Assembly (NCBI GenBank): GCA_019752925.1
Contig: JAIELP010000003.1
Coordinates: 1-64,000, forward strand
Length of the DNA: 64,000 bases
Direction of reading: 5' to 3'
Source: a bacterium
GTDB taxonomy: Bacteria > Bdellovibrionota > Bdellovibrionia > Bdellovibrionales > Bdellovibrionaceae
In this document: positions 44,369 to 52,910 of the stretch, piece by piece
Position numbering within the stretch: position 1 is the first letter of the stretch
Layout: each line of letters starts with the position of its first letter
Program-made: the position numbers and the translations under genes
The notes under the pieces: generated by a model
Database searches by the model: none
What the model was told of the DNA's origin: nothing
What the model saw: only the letters and a program-made list of their open reading frames with translations

Positions 44369-44505
44369 GAAAGAAAACTTTTAAACTCACATGCTGAATA
44401 AGGCAAGTAAGACCCTTTAGAAGCTTGAAAACATTCTTAAAAACTGCTAGTTTTTACAAACTTTATGTCTGTGGCTGCCTTATTTTGATCAGGGCTGGCT
44501 TAAAT

Positions 44506-44581
44506 CGTCCTTTAGCGCAGTTGGTAGCGCATTCCCATGACATGGGAGGGGTCGTAGGTTCGAGTCCTACAAGGACGACCA
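44506..44581 (+). tRNA. tRNA-Val (anticodon GAC)
   Basis: A full cloverleaf with encoded CCA. Acceptor CGTCCTT/AAGGACG; D stem GCGC/GCGC with loop AGTTGGTA; anticodon stem TTCCC/GGGAG with the 7-base loop ATGACAT and anticodon GAC at 44539-44541; 5-base variable region; T stem GTAGG/CCTAC with loop TTCGAGT; discriminator A and CCA at 44579-44581. The T33 before the anticodon and the stem lengths place the anticodon as GAC, not CAT. Confidence 0.97.
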
Positions 44582-44630
44582 ATTTTTCGGGAGCTTAAAG
44601 CCCTGAATTCCATTGAATAATTGAAATCGG

Positions 44631-44651
44631 CCTTTTAAGCTTTTTAAAAGG
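44631..44651. repeat. AT-rich inverted repeat before the 44661 gene
   Basis: CCTTTTAA (44631-44638) and TTAAAAGG (44644-44651) form an 8-bp stem with a 5-base loop between tRNA-Val and the next gene. The right arm runs into the GGGGAT ribosome-binding site, so folding could limit its translation. It could also end the tRNA transcript. Confidence 0.4.
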
Positions 44652-44660
44652 GGATTTTAT

Positions 44661-44996
44661 ATGAAATCTTTAATCGTCTTATTAACAGTAATGTTAAGTT
44701 CATTAATGTCACAATCAGCTACGTTGGAATGTAAATCTTTTATTAATCTCGATGAAGTAACAAGTTCAAATGTTATAACTTCTCTAAAAAAACAGGTTCT
44801 CATCGACAAACTAGATGAGATTACTACTTATGTTACAGAAACTAAGTCTAATGTATTTTCATTGGAAGCATTTATCCCATCATTAGAACAACGCATTTAC
44901 AGTGAGGCTGCGTTAAATAATTTAAATGACGAAATTAAATCGACGGCATGGGCGCGTGAAATTTTAGTAGATGTTGTTTGTAAAAGAATTCGTTGA
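44661..44996 (+). CDS. Small exported protein, function unknown
   Basis: 111 residues. A signal peptide (LIVLLTVMLSSLMSQSA, cleavage near residue 20) precedes an 85-residue alpha-helical domain. Only two Cys (C24 and C107), near the two ends of the mature chain, could form one disulfide. GGGGAT precedes the ATG. Its stop overlaps the arfB start as TGATG. No family recognised. Confidence 0.65.
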   Translation: MKSLIVLLTVMLSSLMSQSATLECKSFINLDEVTSSNVITSLKKQVLIDKLDEITTYVTETKSNVFSLEAFIPSLEQRIYSEAALNNLNDEIKSTAWAREILVDVVCKRIR

Positions 44997-45397
44997 TGAA
45001 AATTGTTATACCATGGAATGAGTTAGAGTTTACAGCTACGCGTTCATCGGGAGCGGGTGGTCAGCATGTGAACAAAACTAATTCGGCGGTGCAGCTCAGA
45101 TTTTCTGTTATGCGGTCACTAGTATTAACGGATTACCAAAAGCACAGAATTATCAAAAAACTGGCACACCGTATAGTAGGAGATAATGAAATTTTAATCC
45201 GTAGTGAAGAAGAGCGGGATCAAAAACGAAATAAAGACAAGGCCTACGAAGATTTAAATAAAATGATTAATGTGGCGCTGATTGAGCCAAAAAAACGCGT
45301 AGCCACTAAACCTAAAAAAAGCTCTATCCAAAAACGTTTGAATACTAAAAAACACAACAGTGAAATAAAAAAAGGCCGTTCCGGAAAATGGGATTAG
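44996..45397 (+). CDS. arfB: Alternative ribosome-rescue factor / peptidyl-tRNA hydrolase ArfB (YaeJ)
   Basis: 133 residues. The catalytic GGQ motif is in SGAGGQHVNKTNSAVQL (residues 21-23). A C-terminal basic tail (KKSSIQKRLNTKKHNS) enters the empty mRNA channel of stalled ribosomes in the E. coli homologue. Length and tail fit ArfB, not RF1/RF2. Translationally coupled to the small exported protein (1-base overlap TGATG). An in-frame TTG directly before, at 44993, is an alternative start. Confidence 0.93.
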   Translation: MKIVIPWNELEFTATRSSGAGGQHVNKTNSAVQLRFSVMRSLVLTDYQKHRIIKKLAHRIVGDNEILIRSEEERDQKRNKDKAYEDLNKMINVALIEPKKRVATKPKKSSIQKRLNTKKHNSEIKKGRSGKWD

Positions 45398-46725
45398 CTC
45401 AGAAATTTTAAAAATTTAAGAAATTTGTATTTGTTTCTATTGTAGGGTGGCATCACAACCTGATGCATAAATGAAAAGTAATGTTGTTGAATGATGGCGC
45501 GATGGTGACTCATCTCTAAAAAACCGAAATGTCCGTGATATTTACCATAACCGCTTTGTCCAACTCCGCCGAATGGCAGATGATGATTGGCAAAGTGTAA
45601 CAACACTGAATTAATCCCGGCGCCACCGGAAGAAAAACTATTAAGTACAAAATCGATATGCTGTTTATTTTTAGAAAATATGTAGAGCGACAGAGGTTTT
45701 TCGTAATGAGGAATAATTTTTACTAATTCCTGAATATTTTTGTATTTAATAATAGGTAAAGCCGGACCAAAAATTTCTTCCTGCATTAGCGGATGCTTAA
45801 TATTTTCGATTTCAACTATGCAAAGTGGATTGACGTTAAGGTCTTCATTGGTAGAGCACATTTTTTGAATACGCTCATGATGCTTACTGTTAATAATATG
45901 AGCCTTATTGCTTTTTTTATTTTCAGAAGAAAGCTTATTGAGTTTTGAAAGTAATTCGTGATGAATAGATTCATGAACGATCAAATAATCTGGAGCTATG
46001 CATGTTTGAGCGCGGTTTAAAAACTTACCCCAAAATATTTTTTGAGCAGCTTCTTCGAGGTCTGCTGTTTCGTCAACTATAGTTGGCGATTTTCCGCCAA
46101 GTTCAAGCGTGAGCGGTATGAGTCTTTCGGCGCAGCTTTTAGCTACAATACGGCCAACTTGCGTGGATCCGGTAAAAAACACGTGATCGAAATCATATGA
46201 TAGTAATTCTTCAGTTTTTTCTTTTCCGCCAAGCTCTACTTTGACTTCATCTGACATAAAGCAATCTTCGCATAATTTTTTAATCAGATCAGAGGTTCTT
46301 GGAGTGAGTTCTGAGGGCTTAATAACAACAGTATTACCGGCGCTAAGCGCAGCGATTAACGGGGCGATAGCTAATTGAAACGGATAATTCCAAGGTGATA
46401 TAACTAAGATTACGCCTTTATTTTCATAGCGTATTCGGCTGCTGTGCCCTAGTAAAGAGGATGGAGTTTTTACTTTTTGATCCGACATCCATTTTTTTAA
46501 ATTTTTAACTATATAAGTAATTTCTGAGACTACAGGGCGCACTTCAGAAATTATTGTTTCAAAGGGAGGTTTATTAAAATCTTTTTTTAAAGCTTCGACA
46601 ATTAAAGCTTGGTTAGCATTGATCCAATTTAAAACTTTTAGGAGTCTTTGCTGACGGCTTTTATAATTTTCAAATCTGAAGGTCTGGCTTTTTTGTTTCA
46701 GCGAACTGAATAATGGGTGGTTCAT
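45394..46725 (-). CDS. Aldehyde dehydrogenase (class-3/YwdH-like)
   Basis: 443 residues, typical of the short class-3 type. Catalytic Cys in NRAQTCIAPDYLIV and Glu in PLTLELGGKSP; the cofactor site GSTQVGR is intact. No membrane segment of note; the C-terminus is hydrophobic/Lys-rich (NKYKFLKFLKFLS). It oxidises fatty or aromatic aldehydes. The start overlaps the ttcA stop (ATGA), preceded by TAAGGAA. Operon mscS-like, ttcA, aldehyde dehydrogenase. Confidence 0.92.
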   Translation of the reverse strand: MNHPLFSSLKQKSQTFRFENYKSRQQRLLKVLNWINANQALIVEALKKDFNKPPFETIISEVRPVVSEITYIVKNLKKWMSDQKVKTPSSLLGHSSRIRYENKGVILVISPWNYPFQLAIAPLIAALSAGNTVVIKPSELTPRTSDLIKKLCEDCFMSDEVKVELGGKEKTEELLSYDFDHVFFTGSTQVGRIVAKSCAERLIPLTLELGGKSPTIVDETADLEEAAQKIFWGKFLNRAQTCIAPDYLIVHESIHHELLSKLNKLSSENKKSNKAHIINSKHHERIQKMCSTNEDLNVNPLCIVEIENIKHPLMQEEIFGPALPIIKYKNIQELVKIIPHYEKPLSLYIFSKNKQHIDFVLNSFSSGGAGINSVLLHFANHHLPFGGVGQSGYGKYHGHFGFLEMSHHRAIIQQHYFSFMHQVVMPPYNRNKYKFLKFLKFLS

Positions 46726-47501
46726 AATTCCTTAAAGTTATAAAGCTTATGATCCATTAAATGACTTGGTCGGGTATTTTGCAAAGCATTTGTAAATGAT
46801 GCAGCTAAATTCGGAATTTCATGTTCTAAGTCGCGCACCAACTTTTTCATGCGTTTACGCTTCATACCTTCTTGAGAGCCGCAAAGATTGCAAGGAATAA
46901 CGGGAAAGTTCCAAGCCTCAGACAGCGAGATTAAATCTTTTTCAGCAACAAACACCATAGGGCGAACAATCGTGTTACGGTCGTCATCTGAACGTAATTT
47001 CGGCGGCATTGTTGATAGCTGTCCAACATAAAATAAATTGAGCAAAGTAGTTTCGATAACATCATCACGGTGATGGCCTAAAGCCATTTTAGTAAATTTA
47101 TTATCAAAAGCATAATCATATAAAATTGCACGGCGCATTTTAGAACATAAAGAACAGTAAACTCCGTCTTTAATTTTTTCAGTAACAACTGAATAGGTAT
47201 CTTTTTGAATTATTTTAAGATCGATACCTTCGTTAGCTAACCATTGCTTGTATAGTTCAGGATCGAAGCCCGGCTGTTTTTGATCCAAAATTACCGCTTC
47301 AAAACTAAAATCAATTTCAGCACGTTTACGGATTTCGTCCATTAAGATTGTTAAAATAGAAGAATCTTTGCCACCGGAAACACAAACCATAAGTTTATCG
47401 CCATCAGCCAGCATATTGAACTCAGCTAATGCTTGAGTAATCTGCTTTCTTATTTTTACCGCTAGAGGGTGGTTACGATCGACTTTATTAGTGCTGAACA
47501 T
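46722..47501 (-). CDS. ttcA: tRNA 2-thiocytidine biosynthesis protein TtcA
   Basis: 259 residues. The PP-loop is VSGGKDSS (near residue 42), and the Fe-S cluster cysteines are in YCSLCSKMRR and PCNLCGSQ. TtcA makes s2C32 of tRNA from ATP and a sulfur donor. AAGG precedes the ATG and overlaps the mscS stop region, 9 bases away; the end overlaps the aldehyde dehydrogenase start. Confidence 0.95.
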   Translation of the reverse strand: MFSTNKVDRNHPLAVKIRKQITQALAEFNMLADGDKLMVCVSGGKDSSILTILMDEIRKRAEIDFSFEAVILDQKQPGFDPELYKQWLANEGIDLKIIQKDTYSVVTEKIKDGVYCSLCSKMRRAILYDYAFDNKFTKMALGHHRDDVIETTLLNLFYVGQLSTMPPKLRSDDDRNTIVRPMVFVAEKDLISLSEAWNFPVIPCNLCGSQEGMKRKRMKKLVRDLEHEIPNLAASFTNALQNTRPSHLMDHKLYNFKEL

Positions 47502-47510
47502 GTTTAAGCC

Positions 47511-48542
47511 TTATAGTTGTTGTATATGAATACTGGGTCTGGCTGTTTGAATACCATTTTTAGCTAGTAAATCAAGGGCTGTTGTAACAACTTTGTCGCC
47601 TATACCGTATTGACGTCCGTAGTTGTCTATAAAGTAAATGAGCTTTATAGAAATTCCATAGTCATTGGTTTCTAAAACAAAGGCTGATGGTGGCGGTTGA
47701 GCGCATATATCAGATATTTGTGTAGCGGCCATTTCCAGTATTTGGATTGTTTTAGGTATATCGGTATTAAACGGAAACTTAAAGGTTTGGCTACGTAATA
47801 TAGGAGCGCCTTCAGGTGAAAAATTAGATACCTGTGACTGGGCTACCAACTTGTTAGGTAAAGTAATCATCTCATCGGCAAAGCCGATTAAAACAGTTGA
47901 TCTCCATGAGAGTTCTTTAACCTGGCCAACAATTTTTATAGAGCCGTTCATGATTTCGAGCCAGTCGCCGATTTCAAAAGTTTTATCAACTTGTAGTGAA
48001 ATGCCTGCAAATAAATTTCCAAGAGTGTCCTGTAGCGCAAGACCCAGAATAATAGAAAAGGCGGCAGATGTGGCAAGTAACGGAGTTAGTTGAACGCCAA
48101 AGAGGTTATTAAAGGTCCAGAACGCAATTACGATAGAAAGAATAAGAGTAAAAATATTAACTAAAAGCAGAGGAACTCCTGCTTTCATCGAGCCTAAAAA
48201 TAAATATTGCAGAACGAGTAATCTACAAGTTTTAACAAAGCAAAGCGCTCCCATAATATATGCGGCAAAACCCAAGTAAGGCAGCAAGCGACGGATATTT
48301 TCGTCGTCCACTGAGGCTTGTTGGCAAAACACGTAAAAAGCAAAAAGTAATCCAAAAACAGCAAAGTTCTGTCCCAGAGCTTTGAGATGGTTTTTGATAT
48401 TTGCATGGCGTTCGGCCGTAGCATTTCTAAGTAAAAATTTATAAAACAACCAAGCGAATAAACCCAACATGGTTACAAAAATAAAAATTTCTAAATCGAG
48501 AACCTGATATAATTTCTGAGTTTGTATAAATCTGTCGTTCAT
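47511..48542 (-). CDS. Small-conductance mechanosensitive channel (MscS family)
   Basis: 343 residues. Four membrane helices precede the pore helix and the MscS beta domain; the signature ILGLALQDTLGNLFAGISL then VDKTFEIGDWLEI is canonical. It releases osmolytes on hypo-osmotic shock. No ribosome-binding site precedes the ATG, but TATAAA lies 10 bases before it with TTGGCA about 15 bases further on, so a leaderless or near-leaderless start is possible. First gene of the minus operon with ttcA. Confidence 0.92.
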   Translation of the reverse strand: MNDRFIQTQKLYQVLDLEIFIFVTMLGLFAWLFYKFLLRNATAERHANIKNHLKALGQNFAVFGLLFAFYVFCQQASVDDENIRRLLPYLGFAAYIMGALCFVKTCRLLVLQYLFLGSMKAGVPLLLVNIFTLILSIVIAFWTFNNLFGVQLTPLLATSAAFSIILGLALQDTLGNLFAGISLQVDKTFEIGDWLEIMNGSIKIVGQVKELSWRSTVLIGFADEMITLPNKLVAQSQVSNFSPEGAPILRSQTFKFPFNTDIPKTIQILEMAATQISDICAQPPPSAFVLETNDYGISIKLIYFIDNYGRQYGIGDKVVTTALDLLAKNGIQTARPSIHIQQL

Positions 48543-48693
48543 ATGTAAATACTTTATACAAACGAGAGTTTTTTGCCAATGAAATACTACCTTATTTTAA
48601 CTGAGCTAACGCCGTTATATTTTGCTTAAAATCTAAATTTAAAAGTGCTATGAAAGCAGGGTCGTCGGGGGACTTCTGCAATTAGCTCATTTT

Positions 48694-49278
48694 TTGTTTT
48701 ATTTTAGCTCTCTGTATAGTGCAAAAGCTTTAGTTATTATGCCACCTAAAACCGTTGTGCCTACAGCTTTTTGTTCACAGATGGAGCTTATCGATCGCGC
48801 TGAAAGGGTATTGTTTCCTGAATCTAGTATTAAAGCTGATCGAGTGGTAATTTCTAAAGCCCGCAAATTCATTTATTTGCTGAATAAAGAACGTGTTTTA
48901 GTTGAGTATCCAGTTTCATTTGGTTTTGGATTTGCTGATGGTGCAAAAGCTCAGTCTGGCGATGGTCGTACTCCGGAGGGTTTGTATTCGATAGATCTTA
49001 AAAACAGTAAATCTAATTACTATAAAGCTCTGCGTATTTCATATCCGAATGCTCAAGATACAAAGTTTGCTTCCGGTTATGCAGCTAACGCCGGTGGTGA
49101 TATTATGATCCATGGTTTTCCAACAAAGGCTATTGATGGACTAAATCCGGCGCAGGTTCCGCTAGATCACTTAACACTTGATTGGACCCGCGGGTGTGTG
49201 GCTGTTACTAATGCCGAAATCGACTTCATATTTGATGCTGTTAATCTTAAAACTCCTGTCGAAATTTGCCCCCTATAG
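48694..49278 (+). CDS. L,D-transpeptidase-like (YkuD-fold) protein, start uncertain
   Basis: 194 residues from TTG 48694. YkuD-type catalytic elements: IMIHGFP and TRGCVAVTN with catalytic Cys near residue 168, and GDGRTPEGLYSI. L,D-transpeptidases make 3-3 crosslinks or attach lipoproteins to peptidoglycan. The signal peptide is incomplete with this start; upstream in-frame codons extend a hydrophobic run (LLQLAHFLFYFSS), but only a CTG (48676) lies there. An ATG at 48650 is in another frame, with a run of five G between. No ribosome-binding site fits TTG 48694. Confidence 0.7.
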   Translation: MFYFSSLYSAKALVIMPPKTVVPTAFCSQMELIDRAERVLFPESSIKADRVVISKARKFIYLLNKERVLVEYPVSFGFGFADGAKAQSGDGRTPEGLYSIDLKNSKSNYYKALRISYPNAQDTKFASGYAANAGGDIMIHGFPTKAIDGLNPAQVPLDHLTLDWTRGCVAVTNAEIDFIFDAVNLKTPVEICPL

Positions 49279-49297
49279 GCCTATTTTTTCACTCTGA

Positions 49298-49317
49298 GGC
49301 TGGACTAAAATCTAGCC
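49298..49317 (+). terminator. Possible weak terminator after the L,D-transpeptidase gene
   Basis: GGCTGGA (49298-49304), a 6-base AT loop and TCTAGCC (49311-49317) form a 7-bp stem with one G-T pair, 20 bases after the stop. The tail is CTTTG, so U-dependent termination would be weak. Confidence 0.35.
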
Positions 49318-49373
49318 CTTTGTAGTCATTCTAAAAGAAGTCCCATAAACTATTAAGGTTAAGGGGAATCATC

Positions 49374-50078
49374 ATGAGTCAAACAGCTTTGAAAAAGCCA
49401 ACCGGCGTTTATATTATTGCAGTTCTTTTTTTACTGGCACCCATCGGAAACATCCTCATTAGTTTTGCGGGATCTGGAATACAAAACTGGTATAACTTCA
49501 GTGTAATGTATCCTTTTTTGCAGAGTATTCCAGCTATGGATTGGGTTTGGTTGGGATTATTATTTGTAACAGGAATTTTGCTTTTCAGACCCCACAAACT
49601 TTCTTGGTCAATGGCGATTTTTACTCTGCTATTGGTGCTTTCCATCAATGCGTACAGATTATTTAATATCGATAGTAACTCGATTGATCCTATATTTTTA
49701 AAAGTATTTTCGATCTTAGCCATTATATGCACGTTAAGTGTTTTAGTTATTGCATCATACTTCAGATTCCCTTACTTGGATCGTCGTGCAAACTGGCTTT
49801 CAAATGTCAGACGTTTTGATATACGTACAACTGCCAGCGTGAACGGTATAAAGGCTGTTACCGAGTCGATTTCATTTACAGGCAGTCGTTTGTCTTTTGA
49901 TGTTCCGAGTGAGTTTAAAAAAGAAGAAATTGTTAAGATTAAATTCCTTGAAGTTTCTAAAGTTGAATTGGAAGCCGAAGTGATTGAAAGACTGGAATTC
50001 GGGGTGCGGGTTGAGTTCAGAAATATCAGTTCTGAATTCAAGCAGGACTTAGATCGATGGCTTAAGACCCGAAGTTAG
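49374..50078 (+). CDS. Four-helix membrane protein with PilZ-like C-terminal domain
   Basis: 234 residues. About four membrane helices span residues 12-130, then a cytoplasmic domain resembling PilZ: RRFDIRTTASVNGIK, SISFTGSRLSF and the C-terminal LEFGVRVEFRNIS. The canonical RxxxR and (D/N)xSxxG motifs for c-di-GMP are only partly conserved: the second reads SISFTG. It could sense c-di-GMP at the membrane, but binding is uncertain. AAGGGG precedes the ATG. Confidence 0.65.
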   Translation: MSQTALKKPTGVYIIAVLFLLAPIGNILISFAGSGIQNWYNFSVMYPFLQSIPAMDWVWLGLLFVTGILLFRPHKLSWSMAIFTLLLVLSINAYRLFNIDSNSIDPIFLKVFSILAIICTLSVLVIASYFRFPYLDRRANWLSNVRRFDIRTTASVNGIKAVTESISFTGSRLSFDVPSEFKKEEIVKIKFLEVSKVELEAEVIERLEFGVRVEFRNISSEFKQDLDRWLKTRS

Positions 50079-50082
50079 CCCA

Positions 50083-50129
50083 GATTGTCTCAATATGAAA
50101 CGTAACATAATGATTGTATGATTGTCTCA
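50083..50129. repeat. Direct repeat GATTGTCTCA before the giant exported protein gene
   Basis: The 10-mer GATTGTCTCA occurs at 50083-50092 and again at 50120-50129, 37 bases apart. The second copy abuts the sigma-28-like -35 element. The interval also holds GTAACATAATG (50102-50112), shared with the 60909 region. They look like regulator sites rather than a coding remnant. Confidence 0.45.
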
Positions 50130-50157
50130 TAAAGTAAACAAGTGAACGTACCGAAAA
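50130..50157 (+). promoter_or_regulatory. Sigma-28 (FliA)-like promoter of the giant exported protein gene
   Basis: TAAAGTAA (50130-50137), a 12-base spacer and ACCGAAAA (50150-50157). Each box matches 6 of 8 positions of TAAAGTTT and GCCGATAA; the spacer is one base longer than the E. coli consensus. The predicted leader is about 55 bases, with GAGGT before the ATG at 50218. Confidence 0.5.
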
Positions 50158-50217
50158 GATAATGTGAAGAATTTTAGGAACTTAAGCGCTTTTCATGCAT
50201 TAAACGAGGTCTAAAAA

Positions 50218-52902
50218 ATGAAGAATAATTTTTATCTAAAATCTGCTAAATGGGCGGCTGCATATTTGTCATGTTTGACTATGGTATTTGCACCTGTAGC
50301 GATGGGTAAAGAAGCTGAAGAGATGACTCAAAAAAGCGTTCAGCAGTTGGTAAAAGATCTGGGGCTCGATAAAAAAATGACTCTAGGTGAGTTCTGGGAA
50401 AAAAATAAAGCCTTAGTTCCGGGCTATGTTTACCGTGATTTAGAAAACTTCGTTAAGCAAAATAAAAACATGCAGATGCCGGAAGTTACAACTGATGTTT
50501 CAAAAGCCACAGACGGCTCTGAAATTCCAGTCCTGCGCTTTACAAAGGACGGTAAAACTCAAACGGCTCAAATCTTTGGCGAAAAAGAAAAGTGGGTCAA
50601 ATTCAACGGCGTAACCTTAAGCGAGCGTGACTTAGAACGTGTTGAAGATGTTTTTAAACGAATTGAAGGCAGTGATATTAAACTTAAGCGTAAAGCTGAT
50701 AAGTATCGTCAGAATAAATCTCAAATCCAAAAAAACAGCGCCGAACAAAAACAATTGGATATTTATAAAAAAGACTTTGCCAGATTTAACGGGTTTCCGC
50801 GAGTAACTCCACAGATGTGGAAGTCTTTAACTAAAGAGCAGAGAGTGGGATACATTGTAAAAATGCGTTTAATGTGGATGAATGCCCGCAAAGTTTTAGC
50901 GGTTTCTCCACAACCGTCAACTCCAGTGAATAAATCAAAACCTTCCGCAGCTGTCGAAAACTTTTATAAAGTTATTTTTGGTGAACAGGCCTATGCTAAG
51001 CCTATTTTGCCGCCTCCTCCAGGGCAGGTTGCCGGTAAACCCATTGCTGAAATGGGCGTGCAAGTAAGAGGAGCATCGGTTCGCGTAAGAGACAACCGAG
51101 GTACAACTCGAGTGGTGTCTATTCCGTACAACGCAGACACTTGTGTAGTTGCCGGCTATATTGGTGCTTACGGTAAAGTAAGTAATGTTAACGGTGATAA
51201 CCGTGCAGGTTGTTCAATTGATTTAGCGTTAGCAACATATAAAAATAATCCAAGTTTAGAATTCGTTCAGAAAGCTAATGAGGCCTGCGCAGCTAAATCT
51301 AGTACGATGGTAGCCTGTAATCCAATTATTTACGGCTATCCAAATGGTGCTGAAGCATGTATCGATAGAAAATCTAATGAGTATCAGCATGCAACTCATT
51401 TTTCGAGTCCAAGTAATAAAGAAACTTGCGATGGTAAAAGCCGGCTTGCAAGCAATGAAGATATAATTAAATTTAATGATAAAGATTATTCCAATGTTCA
51501 GCCGCGCGAAAAACAAATTCAGGCTATTGAAGCCGATCAGCAAAAAGATGATTATGCGTTAACTAACTCTTACTTAAAAGGTGTGCTGACTAAAAAAGAC
51601 GGCATCTTGGCCGCTATGTTTGAAAAAGGCGAGTGGAATTTGGCCTTAGATGAAGAGTTAGTAAAAACACAATTACAATTTGAAGAGGAAATAGATCGCG
51701 CTATTAAAACCTGTGAAGCGGATTTTGCCAAAACGCAAACAAGCTCAGGCGCTGCTATCACGCGCGAAACTAATCAAAAATTAGCCTGTGATCAATTGCA
51801 CCGACGTTGGTTGTTTACAGAAAGGGCTATTGCAAAATTAAGAGATAAAGCCTGTCTTAAACCAGCTCTTTATATCGGGAATTATAATGGAAACGAATCT
51901 TCTTATGCAGATTCGGCGAAAGAAAAAACAGCTTTAAATAAACGTACAATTGACGCTAAAGGAACTGGTCTTTGTGAGTGCCCTTCGTCTACTCCGACAG
52001 TTCCTGTTACCGAAGCAGTTGCACCGACGTCAACATCAGGTGATGTAAGCGCAGCTCAAGCGAAAGCAAAAAGAGTTAGCTTCGGTGAAAAGTGTGAAGA
52101 GCCTCCAGCTCCTGCACCGGAGCCAGTTCCTGCTCCGCCAGCTTGCTCTGACGGTCTTGATGCAACTAAAGTAGATGGCGTAGATGTTTGTGCTTGTAAA
52201 AACAATGCTGCTATTTTTGTAAAACCTGGAGATCCTGCACCTAATTGTGAAAAACCGACGCCGTCTAAGTGTGATAAGCCGGAGGGTATCGCTGGTTTTA
52301 ATTATGAACAATGTAAATGCGATGATGGTAAAAAACTGAAATTCACAGCCGGTGATGATGGTGGTTACGAGTGTGAAGGTAAAAATTGGTTGCCTTGGGT
52401 TTTAGGAGGATTAGCACTACTGTTCTTCTTCTTTAAGAAAAAGAAAAAGGATCCTCCTCCGGTTGTAACACCGCCGGGTCTTTGTCCTTCAGGCAAAACA
52501 GGAACACCGCCTAATTGCGTTTGTGCTAACACATGTTCAGTAGGTACTTTAAACCCAACAACTTGCGGTTGTGACGTGATTCCTCCGGCTTCATGTACTC
52601 CACCAAAAGTGGGAACACCTCCGGCATGCACGTGTCCGGCTGCGCCTTCCTATTGCACGCCTCCACAAAAAATATACGACGCTAACACTTGTCAATGTAC
52701 GGATGTTCCGCAGCCTCCGACATGTGCCGATGGTTCAGTGGCCCCTGGCGGTAATATTTCTTCTTGTCCGACATGTCCGGATGGGTCGTATAGAACAACT
52801 TCATCGACTTCGAGACCAGGCGGCTGCCCGGCTGAAGGCGGAGGAGGCAACAATTGTCCACAGGGCGGCTGCAGTGGCGGATTACCAGGAACAGGAAACT
52901 AG
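50218..52902 (+). CDS. Giant exported protein with internal membrane segment and Cys/Pro-rich tail (paralogue A)
   Basis: 894 residues, no recognised family. Signal peptide to about residue 30. Residues 30-700 hold several shared blocks with the next gene: GLDKKMTLGEFWEKNK, CVVAGYIGAYGKV, ACNPIIYGYPNG, HATHFSSP and ACDQLHRRWLF. A hydrophobic segment (WVLGGLALLFFFF, near 725-740) is followed by five Lys. The last 150 residues are Pro/Gly/Thr-rich with 18 Cys in C-x-C and CPDG-type spacing. GAGGT precedes the ATG. No catalytic motif is seen. A surface or envelope role is plausible. Confidence 0.8.
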   Translation: MKNNFYLKSAKWAAAYLSCLTMVFAPVAMGKEAEEMTQKSVQQLVKDLGLDKKMTLGEFWEKNKALVPGYVYRDLENFVKQNKNMQMPEVTTDVSKATDGSEIPVLRFTKDGKTQTAQIFGEKEKWVKFNGVTLSERDLERVEDVFKRIEGSDIKLKRKADKYRQNKSQIQKNSAEQKQLDIYKKDFARFNGFPRVTPQMWKSLTKEQRVGYIVKMRLMWMNARKVLAVSPQPSTPVNKSKPSAAVENFYKVIFGEQAYAKPILPPPPGQVAGKPIAEMGVQVRGASVRVRDNRGTTRVVSIPYNADTCVVAGYIGAYGKVSNVNGDNRAGCSIDLALATYKNNPSLEFVQKANEACAAKSSTMVACNPIIYGYPNGAEACIDRKSNEYQHATHFSSPSNKETCDGKSRLASNEDIIKFNDKDYSNVQPREKQIQAIEADQQKDDYALTNSYLKGVLTKKDGILAAMFEKGEWNLALDEELVKTQLQFEEEIDRAIKTCEADFAKTQTSSGAAITRETNQKLACDQLHRRWLFTERAIAKLRDKACLKPALYIGNYNGNESSYADSAKEKTALNKRTIDAKGTGLCECPSSTPTVPVTEAVAPTSTSGDVSAAQAKAKRVSFGEKCEEPPAPAPEPVPAPPACSDGLDATKVDGVDVCACKNNAAIFVKPGDPAPNCEKPTPSKCDKPEGIAGFNYEQCKCDDGKKLKFTAGDDGGYECEGKNWLPWVLGGLALLFFFFKKKKKDPPPVVTPPGLCPSGKTGTPPNCVCANTCSVGTLNPTTCGCDVIPPASCTPPKVGTPPACTCPAAPSYCTPPQKIYDANTCQCTDVPQPPTCADGSVAPGGNISSCPTCPDGSYRTTSSTSRPGGCPAEGGGGNNCPQGGCSGGLPGTGN

Positions 52903-52910
52903 GAGCTATT

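Noticed and set aside
44536-44544. CAT within the tRNA anticodon arm suggesting tRNA-Met
   Set aside because: Stem and loop lengths put T33 before GAC; the CAT triplets lie across stem and loop edges, so the tRNA is Val(GAC).
49275-49290. ATAGGCCTAT palindrome followed by T-run as a terminator of the L,D-transpeptidase gene
   Set aside because: A 10-bp perfect palindrome without a loop cannot fold well; the 49298-49317 stem is a better candidate.
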